NCBI RefSeq assembly: GCF_024204665.1
Contig: NZ_CP100355.1
Coordinates: 1,407,451-1,471,450, forward strand
Origin: Natronosalvus rutilus
GTDB taxonomy: Archaea > Halobacteriota > Halobacteria > Halobacteriales > Natrialbaceae
DNA length: 64,000 nucleotides
Direction of reading: 5' to 3'
Shown in pieces: positions 52,326 through 60,715 of this stretch. How positions within the stretch are numbered: position 1 is the first letter of the stretch; every line of letters starts with the position of its first letter. A program made the translations under genes and the position numbers. The notes under the pieces are model-generated. The model saw only the letters and a program-made list of their open reading frames with translations. It was not told the DNA's origin and ran no database searches.

Positions 52326-52382
52326 ACCGACCGACGACTACCCTGTGGTCCCCACTTCCTGCCCTCTCGAGAACAGTTACCG

Positions 52383-52422
52383 GTCGGTCCGTTGGTTCGT
52401 CGGTCCGTCGGTCCGTCAGTTT
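52383..52422. repeat. Five tandem octamers, consensus GTCGGTCC
   Basis: Units read GTCGGTCC, GTTGGTTC, GTCGGTCC, GTCGGTCC and GTCAGTTT. They lie between the convergent cstA and 52448 genes. Confidence 0.75.
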
Positions 52423-52447
52423 GTCTCCCTCGCCGAAAATCGCGCTC

Positions 52448-53065
52448 TTACCGCCAGAACCGTTTCGCGAACCTCGAGAGGACGCCCTCCTCGGGTTCGG
52501 TGACATCGTCCCAGAGGGTGAACGCCTCGGCGACGTCGGCAACCTCGCTCGAGACGTGCTCCTCGTCGTCGGGAGCGACGACGGCGAGATTGACGTCGTA
52601 GTGGCCGTAGTAGCCGAACTTCAACAGCGTACGGTCTCGGAAGCCCGAGACGAACTCGGAGACTGCGTCCGGCAACTCGTCTGCGACGAGCACGAAACTC
52701 ACGTCTGTCCCGAAGTGCTCCTCGCTGGCGACGATTCGGTCGTCGGCAATGTCGTGACCCAGGTCGACGAGTCGCTCGAGTTCGGTGACCGTTGGCCGCG
52801 GTTCGCGGCGGGCGAAGAGGTACTCCCTGGCCTCGTGATCGGCGTACTTCAGCGAGGGGTGGAAGAACTGCTTCTGGTTGAGCACGCGCAACTCGCCGTA
52901 GAGGTCCCATCGCTCGCCGGCGGCGTGTCGATCCTTCTCGAGGTCGTAGCTGTACATCAGTCGGTCAGACACCCGGTCGAAGTACTGGTCGTCCCAGTCC
53001 GGGACGGCCTCACGAATCTCGGCCGGGAGCTCCTCGGCCTCGGGGAACTGTTCGCTGTCGCTCAT
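52448..53065 (-). CDS. Conserved haloarchaeal protein of unknown function
   Basis: A 205-residue soluble acidic protein. The first half has WDDQYFDRVSDRLMYSYDLEKDR and an LKYADHEAREYLFARR helix. The second half resembles an alpha/beta domain (DVSFVLVADELPDAV, LLKFGYYGHYDVNLAVVAP). I do not recognise the family; similar proteins are annotated as hypothetical in haloarchaea. It overlaps the upstream cupin gene by 4 nt, so both are probably made together. Confidence 0.75.
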   Translation of the reverse strand: MSDSEQFPEAEELPAEIREAVPDWDDQYFDRVSDRLMYSYDLEKDRHAAGERWDLYGELRVLNQKQFFHPSLKYADHEAREYLFARREPRPTVTELERLVDLGHDIADDRIVASEEHFGTDVSFVLVADELPDAVSEFVSGFRDRTLLKFGYYGHYDVNLAVVAPDDEEHVSSEVADVAEAFTLWDDVTEPEEGVLSRFAKRFWR

Positions 53066-53460
53066 GTGTCCTCAGGTTTGGTTTCGGGTTCAGGATCGTA
53101 GACACGGGCGTCGCCGTCGGCCGCCGGTGCGCCGATCGCCAGGACGGTCACCGGTCCGTCGGCACCGGCCGGATTGTACGCGCGCTGGGGACTCCCCGGA
53201 TCGACGACGAACAGCCGCTCCTCAGGCACCTCGTACGTCTCCTCGGGCGTCTCGACGGACAGCATCCCGTCGAGGACGTAAAAGGCCTCCTGCTGGGTTT
53301 CGTGATAGTGGTACGCCAGCGGCAGTTCCTCGCCTGGCGCAGCGCGAAACCGATTGATCGCCATCGTCTCGAGCCCACCCGGTTCGGACAGCTTTCGACA
53401 CTCGCTCGGTCGGTCGGGCGCCGGGTCGACGGCGTCCGGATCGACGATACGGTATCCCAT
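53062..53460 (-). CDS. Cupin domain protein
   Basis: A 132-residue single cupin. Metal-type motif 1 is LAYHYHETQQEAFYVLDG (HxH and E), followed by ERLFVVDPGSPQRAYN as motif 2. The MGYRIVDPDAVDP start at 53460 is typical of haloarchaeal cupins. It may be a metal-binding regulator or small oxygenase/isomerase. It is the first gene of a coupled pair. Confidence 0.85.
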   Translation of the reverse strand: MGYRIVDPDAVDPAPDRPSECRKLSEPGGLETMAINRFRAAPGEELPLAYHYHETQQEAFYVLDGMLSVETPEETYEVPEERLFVVDPGSPQRAYNPAGADGPVTVLAIGAPAADGDARVYDPEPETKPEDT

Positions 53461-53608
53461 ACCACTTCGTACGAGCGGGGGAGCAAATAGGCGTCGGTGG
53501 TTCTGAGGGGGTCGAAGCTCGAGCTCACATCGAGGCCACCAGTCCACCTACTACTGCGAACGGCGGTACGCTTTAGCCCCTGGAACCGCTACGTTGTGAA
53601 CGAGACAC

Positions 53609-53836
53609 ATGGGAGAGAAACCCACTGAATCCTGTGGCCGGTGCGCCATGTCGACGGTCGTCGATGCAACCGAGGCCGACCGATCCGACGAGGAGCGGGC
53701 CGCTCGCGACCCGTACGCCCGCGGGGCCATCGAGGTCGAGGAGTCGTCGGTTCGTCGCGTTTCGCCAGCCGCCTGGCTCGAGGGGATCTCGATTCGCCTC
53801 GACGACGCTGCGCGGCGGTTTATCTACGGCCGATAG
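53609..53836 (+). CDS. Small conserved protein with CxxC
   Basis: A 75-residue protein with SCGRCAMSTV near the N-terminus and an acidic middle. RFIYGR ends it. The CxxC pair may bind a metal or act in redox chemistry. Composition and codon use are gene-like, but the family is not recognised. Confidence 0.5.
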   Translation: MGEKPTESCGRCAMSTVVDATEADRSDEERAARDPYARGAIEVEESSVRRVSPAAWLEGISIRLDDAARRFIYGR

Positions 53837-53892
53837 CTTGACCGGTCGTTCCCGAAGCACCGAGTCGTCGGCGCAGTCCGCCCAGGTCAGGA

Positions 53893-54138
53893 TCACGTCA
53901 TCGTGACCGCGTAGGTCACCGTAAACAGCAGAATTATCGCCGTCGCGACGTTCACCAGCGTAAACTCGAGGATTCCGGCGAACGCGAGCCCCCAGACGAC
54001 GGTCATGGCGAACAGCGTTGACAGCACGGCGTTCATCGCGAGGAGGACGCGCGGGTCGCCCCGCGAGGAGGACGCGGCCTCGTCGAACCCGTCGGCATCG
54101 CTGTCGGTCCGGCCCTCGACCTCCTCCGGATCAGTCAT
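53893..54138 (-). CDS. Small membrane protein
   Basis: An 81-residue protein with an acidic Ser-rich N-terminus (30 residues) and two membrane segments (AMNAVLSTLFAMTVVWGLAFA and NVATAIILLFTVTYAV). The ATG at 54138 is preferred to one at 54162. It is divergent from the next small membrane protein. Function unknown. Confidence 0.6.
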   Translation of the reverse strand: MTDPEEVEGRTDSDADGFDEAASSSRGDPRVLLAMNAVLSTLFAMTVVWGLAFAGILEFTLVNVATAIILLFTVTYAVTMT

Positions 54139-54195
54139 ACCGAACCACGGATGCTCTGGCACTTAGTTTTTGTCGCTCGAAGGTGTCCGTGCCGT

Positions 54196-54519
54196 ATGCG
54201 ATTCCGCCTTCGAAATCGCGAGGGAACGCCGGTCGACCCCGTCCCGTTTTTCGTCGTCGCGGGCCTCGCCGTCATGCTCGTCCTCTCGTTTGGCCCGCTG
54301 TACGGCCAGGCGATTGGCGTCGGCCTCGAGTATTCGGCCGCCGGTTCTATCGCGCTCTCGTTTGCGTTCACCGTCGGCGCATACTATCGGCAGGTCTGGA
54401 CCGTCCGGCCGGAGTTCGTCGGCGTCGTTCCAGCAGAGGTACGCGTCGAGCGCCTGTATTACCTCATGCTCGTGCTCGCGGTGCTCGTCGTCGGCCTGGC
54501 GATTCCACTGGCCCTCTGA
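54196..54519 (+). CDS. Small membrane protein
   Basis: A 107-residue protein with about three hydrophobic segments (FFVVAGLAVMLVLSFGPLYG, SIALSFAFTVGAYY and YYLMLVLAVLVVGLAIPLAL). It starts MRFRLRNREG. Function unknown. The divergent arrangement with 53893-54138 suggests they may share control. Confidence 0.6.
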   Translation: MRFRLRNREGTPVDPVPFFVVAGLAVMLVLSFGPLYGQAIGVGLEYSAAGSIALSFAFTVGAYYRQVWTVRPEFVGVVPAEVRVERLYYLMLVLAVLVVGLAIPLAL

Positions 54520-54661
54520 ACCGGTTCGAAATACAACGTTCGAACCGCCCGTACCGCTCGAGCCGTCACGTAGGGAGCTGACGACCGTATCGGTGGATGG
54601 TTGTGTGTCACCAATGCACACCCACAACGGACTGGTAGTGCTGGAGCTTGAAGAGTCAAGT

Positions 54662-54865
54662 ATGGGAGTCATCGATTCGGTGAAAGCCGCACTCGCGTCG
54701 TCCGGGCCGAACGACCGCCCCATGGACGGCTCGCAGGGAGCGTACTGGTGTGACGACTGCAACGTTCGCATCAGGGATGTCGACCTCGAGAGCGACCCCG
54801 TCTGTCCGAACTGCGGCGAGGAGATGCGCTTCGAGCGCTCGCACGGCCGTAGTTGTGCGTGTTGA
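54662..54865 (+). CDS. Small zinc-ribbon protein
   Basis: A 67-residue protein with CDDC and CPNC knuckles about 18 residues apart, a classic zinc ribbon. It ends in SCAC. The N-terminal helix MGVIDSVKAALA is typical of short haloarchaeal ribbon proteins of unknown function. An in-frame ATG at 54614 would add 16 residues and cannot be excluded. Confidence 0.7.
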   Translation: MGVIDSVKAALASSGPNDRPMDGSQGAYWCDDCNVRIRDVDLESDPVCPNCGEEMRFERSHGRSCAC

Positions 54866-54890
54866 CCGCGGGTTCGAATCGGAACCGTGC

Positions 54891-56180
54891 TCAGGGCTCT
54901 CGAAGCACGACCTCCTCGCCCTGGACGCTGGGAAACGGTCCCTCGGTCTCGAGACCCTCTTCCCACTCTTCATCTGTCACGAGCGTCTTCGATAGCGCGT
55001 CCCGGAGCGCCGTCTCGCCGTAGTCGGTACCGATGAACACGAGTTCGGTGCGACGGTCGCCGTGGTCGTCGTGCCACTCCAGGTTGGGTCGATTCGACCG
55101 GAGCATGTCGCGCTCGACGGCGGGGAGGCTGGCGATCCAGGGCCCTTGTGCGGTCGCTCTGATCGAGGGGCCGGCCTGGGCGACCGTCACCCGCATCTCG
55201 TTGCCGGTGAGCCAGGCGGTGCCCTTCGAGCGGACGATTTCCGACGGGAGGGTCTCGAGGAACGCGGCGAGCCGCTCGGGGTGGAAGGGGCGGCGGCGGC
55301 GGAAGACGAACGAGGAGACGCCGTAGACTTCGTCGGGGTGGCGGTGGTCGTGGCTGTGGCTGTGTTCGTGACCCTCGTCGTGCTCGTCTTCGTGAGCGTG
55401 CTCGCCATCGCTGTCGTGCGATTCGCTGTGATTATGAGGGGTTTCTCCGTCGTGGGTATCGCCTTCCTCGAGCGCCCGCTTCCAGCCCGGAAGGTCGGCC
55501 AACAGGGTGGGATCGAACAGCCCCCGTCCCAGGAGGCGATCCGGATCCACCGCCGAGAACTCGGTCCGAATCGTCTCCGCGTCGGGCTGGAGCGCTCGGA
55601 CGAGGTCGGCGACGTTCTCAAGTTCGCCCTCGCTACACAGGTCCGCCTTGTTGAGCAAGACCAGGTTCGAGACCTCGACCTGTTCGACCAGCAAGTCTGA
55701 GAGCGGGCGACCGTCCTCGGTGCCCCGGCGCTCCGGCGTTTCCTCGCCCGCGAAGGCCTCGAGGAACGCGGGCGTATCCAGGACGGTCACGAGGGTGTCG
55801 ACCGCGTACAGCGCGGCGACGCGGGACTCGGTGGTGAACAGCCGCGCGACGGGCGCGGGCTCGGAGATGCCTGAGGATTCGACGATCAGGTGGTCGAAGT
55901 CCCGGTCGCGGGCCAGGCGGACGACCGCGGTCTCGAGGTCGTCCTGAAGCTCACAGCAGATACAGCCGTTCGAGAGTTCCGCGACGCCGTCCTCGAGGTC
56001 GAGTTCGGAGCCCTCGGCGATCAGTTCGGCGTCGACGTTGACCTCGCCCATGTCGTTGACCAGCACCGCCAGCGACCGGTCCTCGGCGGTCGTCAGCAGG
56101 TGGTTGAGCAGCGTCGTCTTTCCCGCGCCAAGGCTTCCGGAGAGAATCGTGACCGGAATCTGATCGGTCTGCCCGTTCAT
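54891..56180 (-). CDS. CobW/COG0523 family GTP-dependent metallochaperone
   Basis: A 429-residue G3E GTPase. P-loop GSLGAGKT is at 15-22, the metal-binding CICC at 73-76, [11 protein letters not shown] follows, and NKAD is the guanine motif. A His/Asp/Glu-rich loop (about residues 242-280, more than a dozen His) separates the GTPase from the CobW_C domain ([19 protein letters not shown]). Such proteins deliver zinc or cobalt to client enzymes. It may work with the Zn/Mn importer at 1.7-4.6 kb. Confidence 0.88.
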   Translation of the reverse strand: MNGQTDQIPVTILSGSLGAGKTTLLNHLLTTAEDRSLAVLVNDMGEVNVDAELIAEGSELDLEDGVAELSNGCICCELQDDLETAVVRLARDRDFDHLIVESSGISEPAPVARLFTTESRVAALYAVDTLVTVLDTPAFLEAFAGEETPERRGTEDGRPLSDLLVEQVEVSNLVLLNKADLCSEGELENVADLVRALQPDAETIRTEFSAVDPDRLLGRGLFDPTLLADLPGWKRALEEGDTHDGETPHNHSESHDSDGEHAHEDEHDEGHEHSHSHDHRHPDEVYGVSSFVFRRRRPFHPERLAAFLETLPSEIVRSKGTAWLTGNEMRVTVAQAGPSIRATAQGPWIASLPAVERDMLRSNRPNLEWHDDHGDRRTELVFIGTDYGETALRDALSKTLVTDEEWEEGLETEGPFPSVQGEEVVLREP

Positions 56181-56270
56181 ACCGGCTACTGGGGCCGCGT
56201 TCCCTTGAATCCGATCCTCGAGCGCTCGACGCCGCGATACCTTTTACCCGTCGGCCTCCCACATCAGGGC

Positions 56271-56567
56271 ATGGACCTGGCCGATCGCATCGAACGCTTT
56301 CGAGAAACGCTCGAGGAGTGGCTCCGTGGGCTCTACCACGGGATGATCACGCATCCGGCCTACGAGAAGATCGAGAAGGAAGCCGAGGACATCGAGGACG
56401 TGTTCCTGCTTGCGTGTTTCCCCGACGCGTTCGGCATCCCTTCGCCCGTGTCGTACTACACCGCCGAACTCCTGCCGTACCTCGAGACCGAGTTCGAAGC
56501 CTGGGAGCGCCGACTGTGGGACCGCGACATGCTCATCGAGCGCAAAGGCCAGCAGTATCACTTCTGA
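56271..56567 (+). CDS. Small conserved haloarchaeal protein upstream of arsA
   Basis: A 98-residue protein, mostly helical (MDLADRIERFRETLEEWLRGLYHGM), with FLLACFPDAFGIPSPVSYYTAELLPYL. TTTTAC at 56242-56247 is centred 27 nt before the ATG. The gene ends 7 nt before the ArsA-family ATPase, so they should act together. The family is known to me only as conserved hypothetical. Confidence 0.75.
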   Translation: MDLADRIERFRETLEEWLRGLYHGMITHPAYEKIEKEAEDIEDVFLLACFPDAFGIPSPVSYYTAELLPYLETEFEAWERRLWDRDMLIERKGQQYHF

Positions 56568-56574
56568 TCGACCC

Positions 56575-57549
56575 ATGGAACCCTTCGTCTTCTTCGGCGG
56601 CAAGGGCGGGGTCGGCAAGACCACCGTCTCCTGTGCCTACGGCCTGCGCTGTGCCCACGACGGGCTGCGGACGCTCGTCGTCTCGACCGACCCCGCACAC
56701 TCGGTTACCGACGTGTTCGACCAGCCTTTCGACGACGATCCGACGCCAGTCGAGGGCATCGACGGTCTCGAGGCGATGCAACTCGACCCCGAGGAGGAGG
56801 TCACGCGCCACCTCGACGACATCCGGCGCGACCTCTCCGAGCAGGTCTCGGCGGCGATGGTCAACGAGATCAACCGCCAACTCGAGATGGCTCACGGGAC
56901 GCCAGGTGCCTACGAGTCGGCGCTGTTCGACCGGTTCATCGAGGTCATGCGCAATTCCGAGGGGTACGACCGAGTCGTCTTCGACACCGCTCCCTCCGGA
57001 AGTACGCTCCGCCTGCTCGGCCTGCCGGACCTGCTCGAGGGCTGGATCGACCGTTTGATGTACAAACGTCGGACGAGCATCGACCTGTTCGAGAAGGCCG
57101 CGATCGGGAACCACGAACCGCGCCGCGTGATGGACGGCGACCCCGTCCTCGCCCGTCTCCAGGAACGAAAGGAGTTCTTCCGGTTCGCCGGAGACACCCT
57201 CGGCAACGACGCGGCCTTCTTCCTCGTCTTGAACCCCGACGAACTCTCGCTCAACGAGACCGAGCGCTCGATCGCCGACCTCGAGGAAAAGGACCTCCCC
57301 GTCCGCGGCCTCGTCGCCAACAAACTCACGCCCGAACCTGACGACGACGAGAACGGCCGCGGCGCGCGGTACCTCCGCGAGCGCGTGGAGACCGAGCGCG
57401 CACACCTCGAGACGATTCGGGAGACGTTCGGGCCGCCGCTGGTGGCCGAAATCGGCTGGCGGACCGCGGAGGTCAAAGGGAGCCTCCTGGAGGACGTCGC
57501 CGACGAACTCGACATCGAGACGGCGGTCGAACCGCCGACGCACGTCTGA
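56575..57549 (+). CDS. arsA: ArsA/Get3-family ATPase
   Basis: A 324-residue deviant P-loop ATPase. It has GGKGGVGKTT (8-17), TDPAHSVTDVF, the switch VFDTAPSGSTLRLL, and a long alpha-helical insert rich in Met/Leu. VANKLTP is the nucleotide-base region. The family either delivers tail-anchored membrane proteins (Get3) or powers arsenite export. No arsenite pump gene is nearby, so a Get3-like targeting role is favoured. Cotranscribed with the preceding 98-residue gene. Confidence 0.85.
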   Translation: MEPFVFFGGKGGVGKTTVSCAYGLRCAHDGLRTLVVSTDPAHSVTDVFDQPFDDDPTPVEGIDGLEAMQLDPEEEVTRHLDDIRRDLSEQVSAAMVNEINRQLEMAHGTPGAYESALFDRFIEVMRNSEGYDRVVFDTAPSGSTLRLLGLPDLLEGWIDRLMYKRRTSIDLFEKAAIGNHEPRRVMDGDPVLARLQERKEFFRFAGDTLGNDAAFFLVLNPDELSLNETERSIADLEEKDLPVRGLVANKLTPEPDDDENGRGARYLRERVETERAHLETIRETFGPPLVAEIGWRTAEVKGSLLEDVADELDIETAVEPPTHV

Positions 57550-57822
57550 ACTGTCTGAGCCGTCCGAACCCGTCTGCACTCTCGCTCTGCCCCGTCACTC
57601 TGAATCTCTGTGGCGCGTGCTGACGACGCTCTCGAGCACTGCGAGAGGGCGTCGACGACGCCGCGCGAGGGGCGAGCGAGCGACCTCGGGAGCGAGTGAG
57701 TCGGTTGGGGAGGGAGAGGCGATATGGACTCGAGTTCTCGACTCGAGACCGTGCCATGCCTCCGCAATTCACACGACGACGAGAGCAAAAGCCGTTTAGC
57801 CGGGCCGCGCTCACGACTGGTA
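57550..57822. other. Intergenic with degenerate 9-10-mer repeats
   Basis: Four degenerate 9-10-bp units related to GTCTGAACT start at 57544 and run to 57580, immediately after arsA. TTTAG at 57795-57799 is about 27 nt before the next ATG. No ORF is supported. Confidence 0.45.
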
Positions 57823-59022
57823 ATGACCAGCAGTTACCGGATCGGACTCGTCGGCAAACCCTCCGTCGGCAAGTCCTCCTTCTTCAACGCCGCCACGATG
57901 AACGACGTCCCTGAGGGGGCCTACCCGTTCACCACCATCGACCCCAGCGTCGGCGAGGCCTACGTCCGCGTCGAGTGTGCCGCCCCCGAGTTCGACGAGG
58001 AGTGCACCCCTAACGTCGGCTACTGCGAGCACGGCACCCGCTTCGTCCCCACGAAACTCGTCGACGTCGCCGGCCTCATTCCCGGCGCCCACGAAGGGAA
58101 AGGCCTCGGCAACCAGTTTCTCACGGACCTCAACGAGACCGACGTGCTCGTGCACGTCGTCGACTTCTCCGGGGAAACGAACCTCGAGGGCGAACCCACC
58201 GAGGGTCACGACCCGCGCGAGGACATCGACTTCCTCGAGACCGAACTCGACCAGTGGTACCTCGGTGTGCTCGAGAAAGGAATCAACCGCTATTCGTCGG
58301 GCTACGTTACCGAGGACGACGCCATCGAGGAGGATCTGGCCGAGCAGATGAGCGCGTTCAAGACGAACGAGGACGAACTCAAACTCCTCATTCGGCGCGT
58401 CGATATCGGTTTCGACCCCGAGGAGTGGGACGACGAGGACAAACTCGAGCTGGCCCGCGAGATTCGCAAGGCGACGAAACCGATGGTGATCGCGGCAAAC
58501 AAGATGGACACGCCCGCGGCTCAAGCGAACTACGACGAGATCACGAGCGACCCCGAGTACGAGGACCTGACCATCGTTCCCTGCAGCGCCCACGCCGAGA
58601 AGGCGCTCAAGTCGGCAGACAAAGCAGGCGTCGTCGAGTACCAACCGGGCGACGACGACTTCGAGATTACGGGCGACATCTCCGAGAGCCAGGAAGAAGG
58701 CCTCGAGCAGATTCGCGACTTCCTCCAATCCTACGGTGCCACGGGCGTCCAGGCGGCCCTCGAGACCGCCCTGTTCGACGTCCTCGGCGTGACGCCGGTG
58801 TTCCCCGGCGGCGCCAACGGCCTGGGGAACGAACGCGGCGAGGTGTTGCCCGACTGCTTCCTGATCCCGCCGGAGTCGACCGCGGAGGATTTCGCTTACA
58901 GCCTCCACTCGGACATCGGCGACGGCTTCCTCTACGCCATCGACTGTCGGAGCAACCGCCAGTTAGGCAAGGACTACCCCGTCGAATCTCGCGACGTCAT
59001 CGAGATCGTGACGACGAACTGA
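57823..59022 (+). CDS. YchF/OLA1-related OBG-class GTPase
   Basis: A 399-residue translation-factor-class GTPase. G1 is GLVGKPSVGKSS (8-19), G2/switch region PEGAYPFTTIDP, G3 LVDVAGLIPGAHEGKGLGNQFLTDLNETD, and G4 AANKMD. The intact NKxD favours GTP, unlike bacterial YchF, which has a divergent G4 and binds ATP. A C-terminal TGS domain (FLIPPESTAEDFAYSLHSDIGDGFLYAID) follows. It probably binds ribosomes or translation factors. Leaderless TATA spacing supports the start. Confidence 0.88.
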   Translation: MTSSYRIGLVGKPSVGKSSFFNAATMNDVPEGAYPFTTIDPSVGEAYVRVECAAPEFDEECTPNVGYCEHGTRFVPTKLVDVAGLIPGAHEGKGLGNQFLTDLNETDVLVHVVDFSGETNLEGEPTEGHDPREDIDFLETELDQWYLGVLEKGINRYSSGYVTEDDAIEEDLAEQMSAFKTNEDELKLLIRRVDIGFDPEEWDDEDKLELAREIRKATKPMVIAANKMDTPAAQANYDEITSDPEYEDLTIVPCSAHAEKALKSADKAGVVEYQPGDDDFEITGDISESQEEGLEQIRDFLQSYGATGVQAALETALFDVLGVTPVFPGGANGLGNERGEVLPDCFLIPPESTAEDFAYSLHSDIGDGFLYAIDCRSNRQLGKDYPVESRDVIEIVTTN

Positions 59023-59168
59023 GCATTTACCGTTGCTGTTCGACTGCCTCAGTCGATTGTGAAACAACACTACCGTATTTTTCGTCTGTTGAGGTTCTTA
59101 TTTGGTGATGGGTTCTCGTCGGCTATGCTGAACACGGAGGGTGTATCTCGCAGAACGAGCGACTGGGT

Positions 59169-60485
59169 CTATCCCATCTCGGTGTAATATACCACCACTT
59201 CAGTACGCTGGGACTCGACGAGCGGCCCCGTTGGGAGGCGGATCGCCGATTCGGCATGGATGCTCTCTCGAGATTGCAGCTCTTCGGCGATCTGTGGCGG
59301 GTCGGTGCCGACTGGATAGCCGACTGTGACGACGATGCGTTCCGGCTGGCGGGGCGGGACCGGGTCGGTGTATTCGATCGTCACGTCGATGAGCGTGAGG
59401 TCGGCATATTCGGGCGAATCGAGAACGGCGGCCACGTCGTTGGTGACGTCCTCTTCGTACGTCCCGGTTCGGTAGGTATCGTACGTCACTCCGCCGAGAA
59501 TCGACGAAAGCGCGACGATCATGACGACGAGCACGACAGCGCGTTTTTTGGTGGTAACGCGCGCTTCGTCCTGCTGAAACCAGTTCTCCGGCCGATAGCC
59601 CTTGTACCAGAGAACGGCGAGACTGGTGATATTGATCACCAACATGTTGACCAGAACGAGGACGCCCGCGGCGAGGGCCACGTTTGGGAGACCCCATGCG
59701 ATACCGATACCGACGACGCCCAGTGGTGGAACGAGCGCGGCTGCGATCATGACACCGACGAGGGCGGCGGACGTGCCCGCAGTGAGCGTCCACGCTCCCG
59801 CCACCCCGGCGCCGATCGCGATGACGAGCGAGAGTATATCAGGGCTTAACCGACCCTGAATCTCCGAGATTTCGAAGATTTCGAGCATCGGTGAAACGAG
59901 TCCGGTCGTCCGGGCGGCAAACGCAAAGACGGCGGCGGTGACGATGCCGATGCCGAGCCCGATCGCCTGGAGCTTGATCCCGCGTCGAAACAGCGCGCGA
60001 TCGTTGATGACCGTGCCGACGCTCGCACCGAGTGCGGGTCCGATCAACGGCGCAATCACCATCGACCCGACGACGACCGCCGGCGAATCGAGTAACAGGC
60101 CGGCGGTCGCGACGACCACACTCATAACCGTCATAACGAGATACGTGCTAAACCGGGGAGTGAGGTCCTTTGCCTGGGCTTGGAGCTCCTCACGGGAGAT
60201 GCGCGCGGTGTTCTGAGCGTACCGCTCTTCGAGAGCGTCGTACTTCTCTGAGACGACGGTTTCTGCTTCGATGATCACCGTGTAGGAATCCTCGTCGATC
60301 CCTACGTCCCGAAGTTCGTCGAGGACAGATTCGACCGCGGGTGCCGGCAACGGGAACGTGATGACGACCGAGGGCTCGTCACGACTCCCCTCCTCAACGA
60401 GGGTGAAGGCGATATCTTCGTCCTTGAGCGTCTCCTCGACGGCTTCACGCTTTTGCTTCGGGATCAGAAGCTCCACGAGTCGCAT
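59169..60485 (-). CDS. DUF389 (TIGR00341) membrane protein
   Basis: A 438-residue protein. The N-terminal cytoplasmic domain (1-110) precedes about six membrane segments with SPAVVVGSMVIAPLIGPALG and GTSAALVGVMIAAALVPPLG, the hallmark blocks of DUF389. The C-terminal 110 residues form an external or soluble domain. TTTATCC on the minus strand (60508-60514) is about 25 nt before the start. Function unknown. Confidence 0.88.
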   Translation of the reverse strand: MRLVELLIPKQKREAVEETLKDEDIAFTLVEEGSRDEPSVVITFPLPAPAVESVLDELRDVGIDEDSYTVIIEAETVVSEKYDALEERYAQNTARISREELQAQAKDLTPRFSTYLVMTVMSVVVATAGLLLDSPAVVVGSMVIAPLIGPALGASVGTVINDRALFRRGIKLQAIGLGIGIVTAAVFAFAARTTGLVSPMLEIFEISEIQGRLSPDILSLVIAIGAGVAGAWTLTAGTSAALVGVMIAAALVPPLGVVGIGIAWGLPNVALAAGVLVLVNMLVINITSLAVLWYKGYRPENWFQQDEARVTTKKRAVVLVVMIVALSSILGGVTYDTYRTGTYEEDVTNDVAAVLDSPEYADLTLIDVTIEYTDPVPPRQPERIVVTVGYPVGTDPPQIAEELQSRESIHAESAIRLPTGPLVESQRTEVVVYYTEMG

Positions 60486-60634
60486 GGTGTCACGACCACA
60501 ATGCCGTGGATAAACGTTCGTCCCGACTCTAAGCCGTGTCGACGAAAAGGTTCCGGAGTGACTGGCCCCTGTTCATCCACGTCCCGATTGAGTCACTCAT
60601 TTATTGGTATTGTATATTTTACCTGTTGGTTCGA

Positions 60635-60715
60635 ATGACCACAACGGACACGATCATCGGGAAAACCGCGCCAACAGAAGCTATTTCCCCGCGGCTTCGG
60701 AACCTCGTATCATGA
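60635..60715 (+). CDS. 26-residue leader ORF overlapping the dihydroorotase start
   Basis: ATG at 60635 opens a 26-codon frame (MTTTDTIIGKTAPTEAISPR...) whose TGA at 60713-60715 overlaps the ATG of the dihydroorotase gene (ATGA). An AT-rich promoter-like stretch (60600-60620) lies upstream. It may be a leader peptide coupled to the enzyme gene. No similarity known. Confidence 0.4.
   Translation: MTTTDTIIGKTAPTEAISPRLRNLVS

Noticed and set aside
54866-54890. T-loop-like GGGTTCGAATC as a possible tRNA end
   Set aside because: No acceptor or anticodon stems pair with upstream sequence, which is the coding end of the zinc-ribbon gene.
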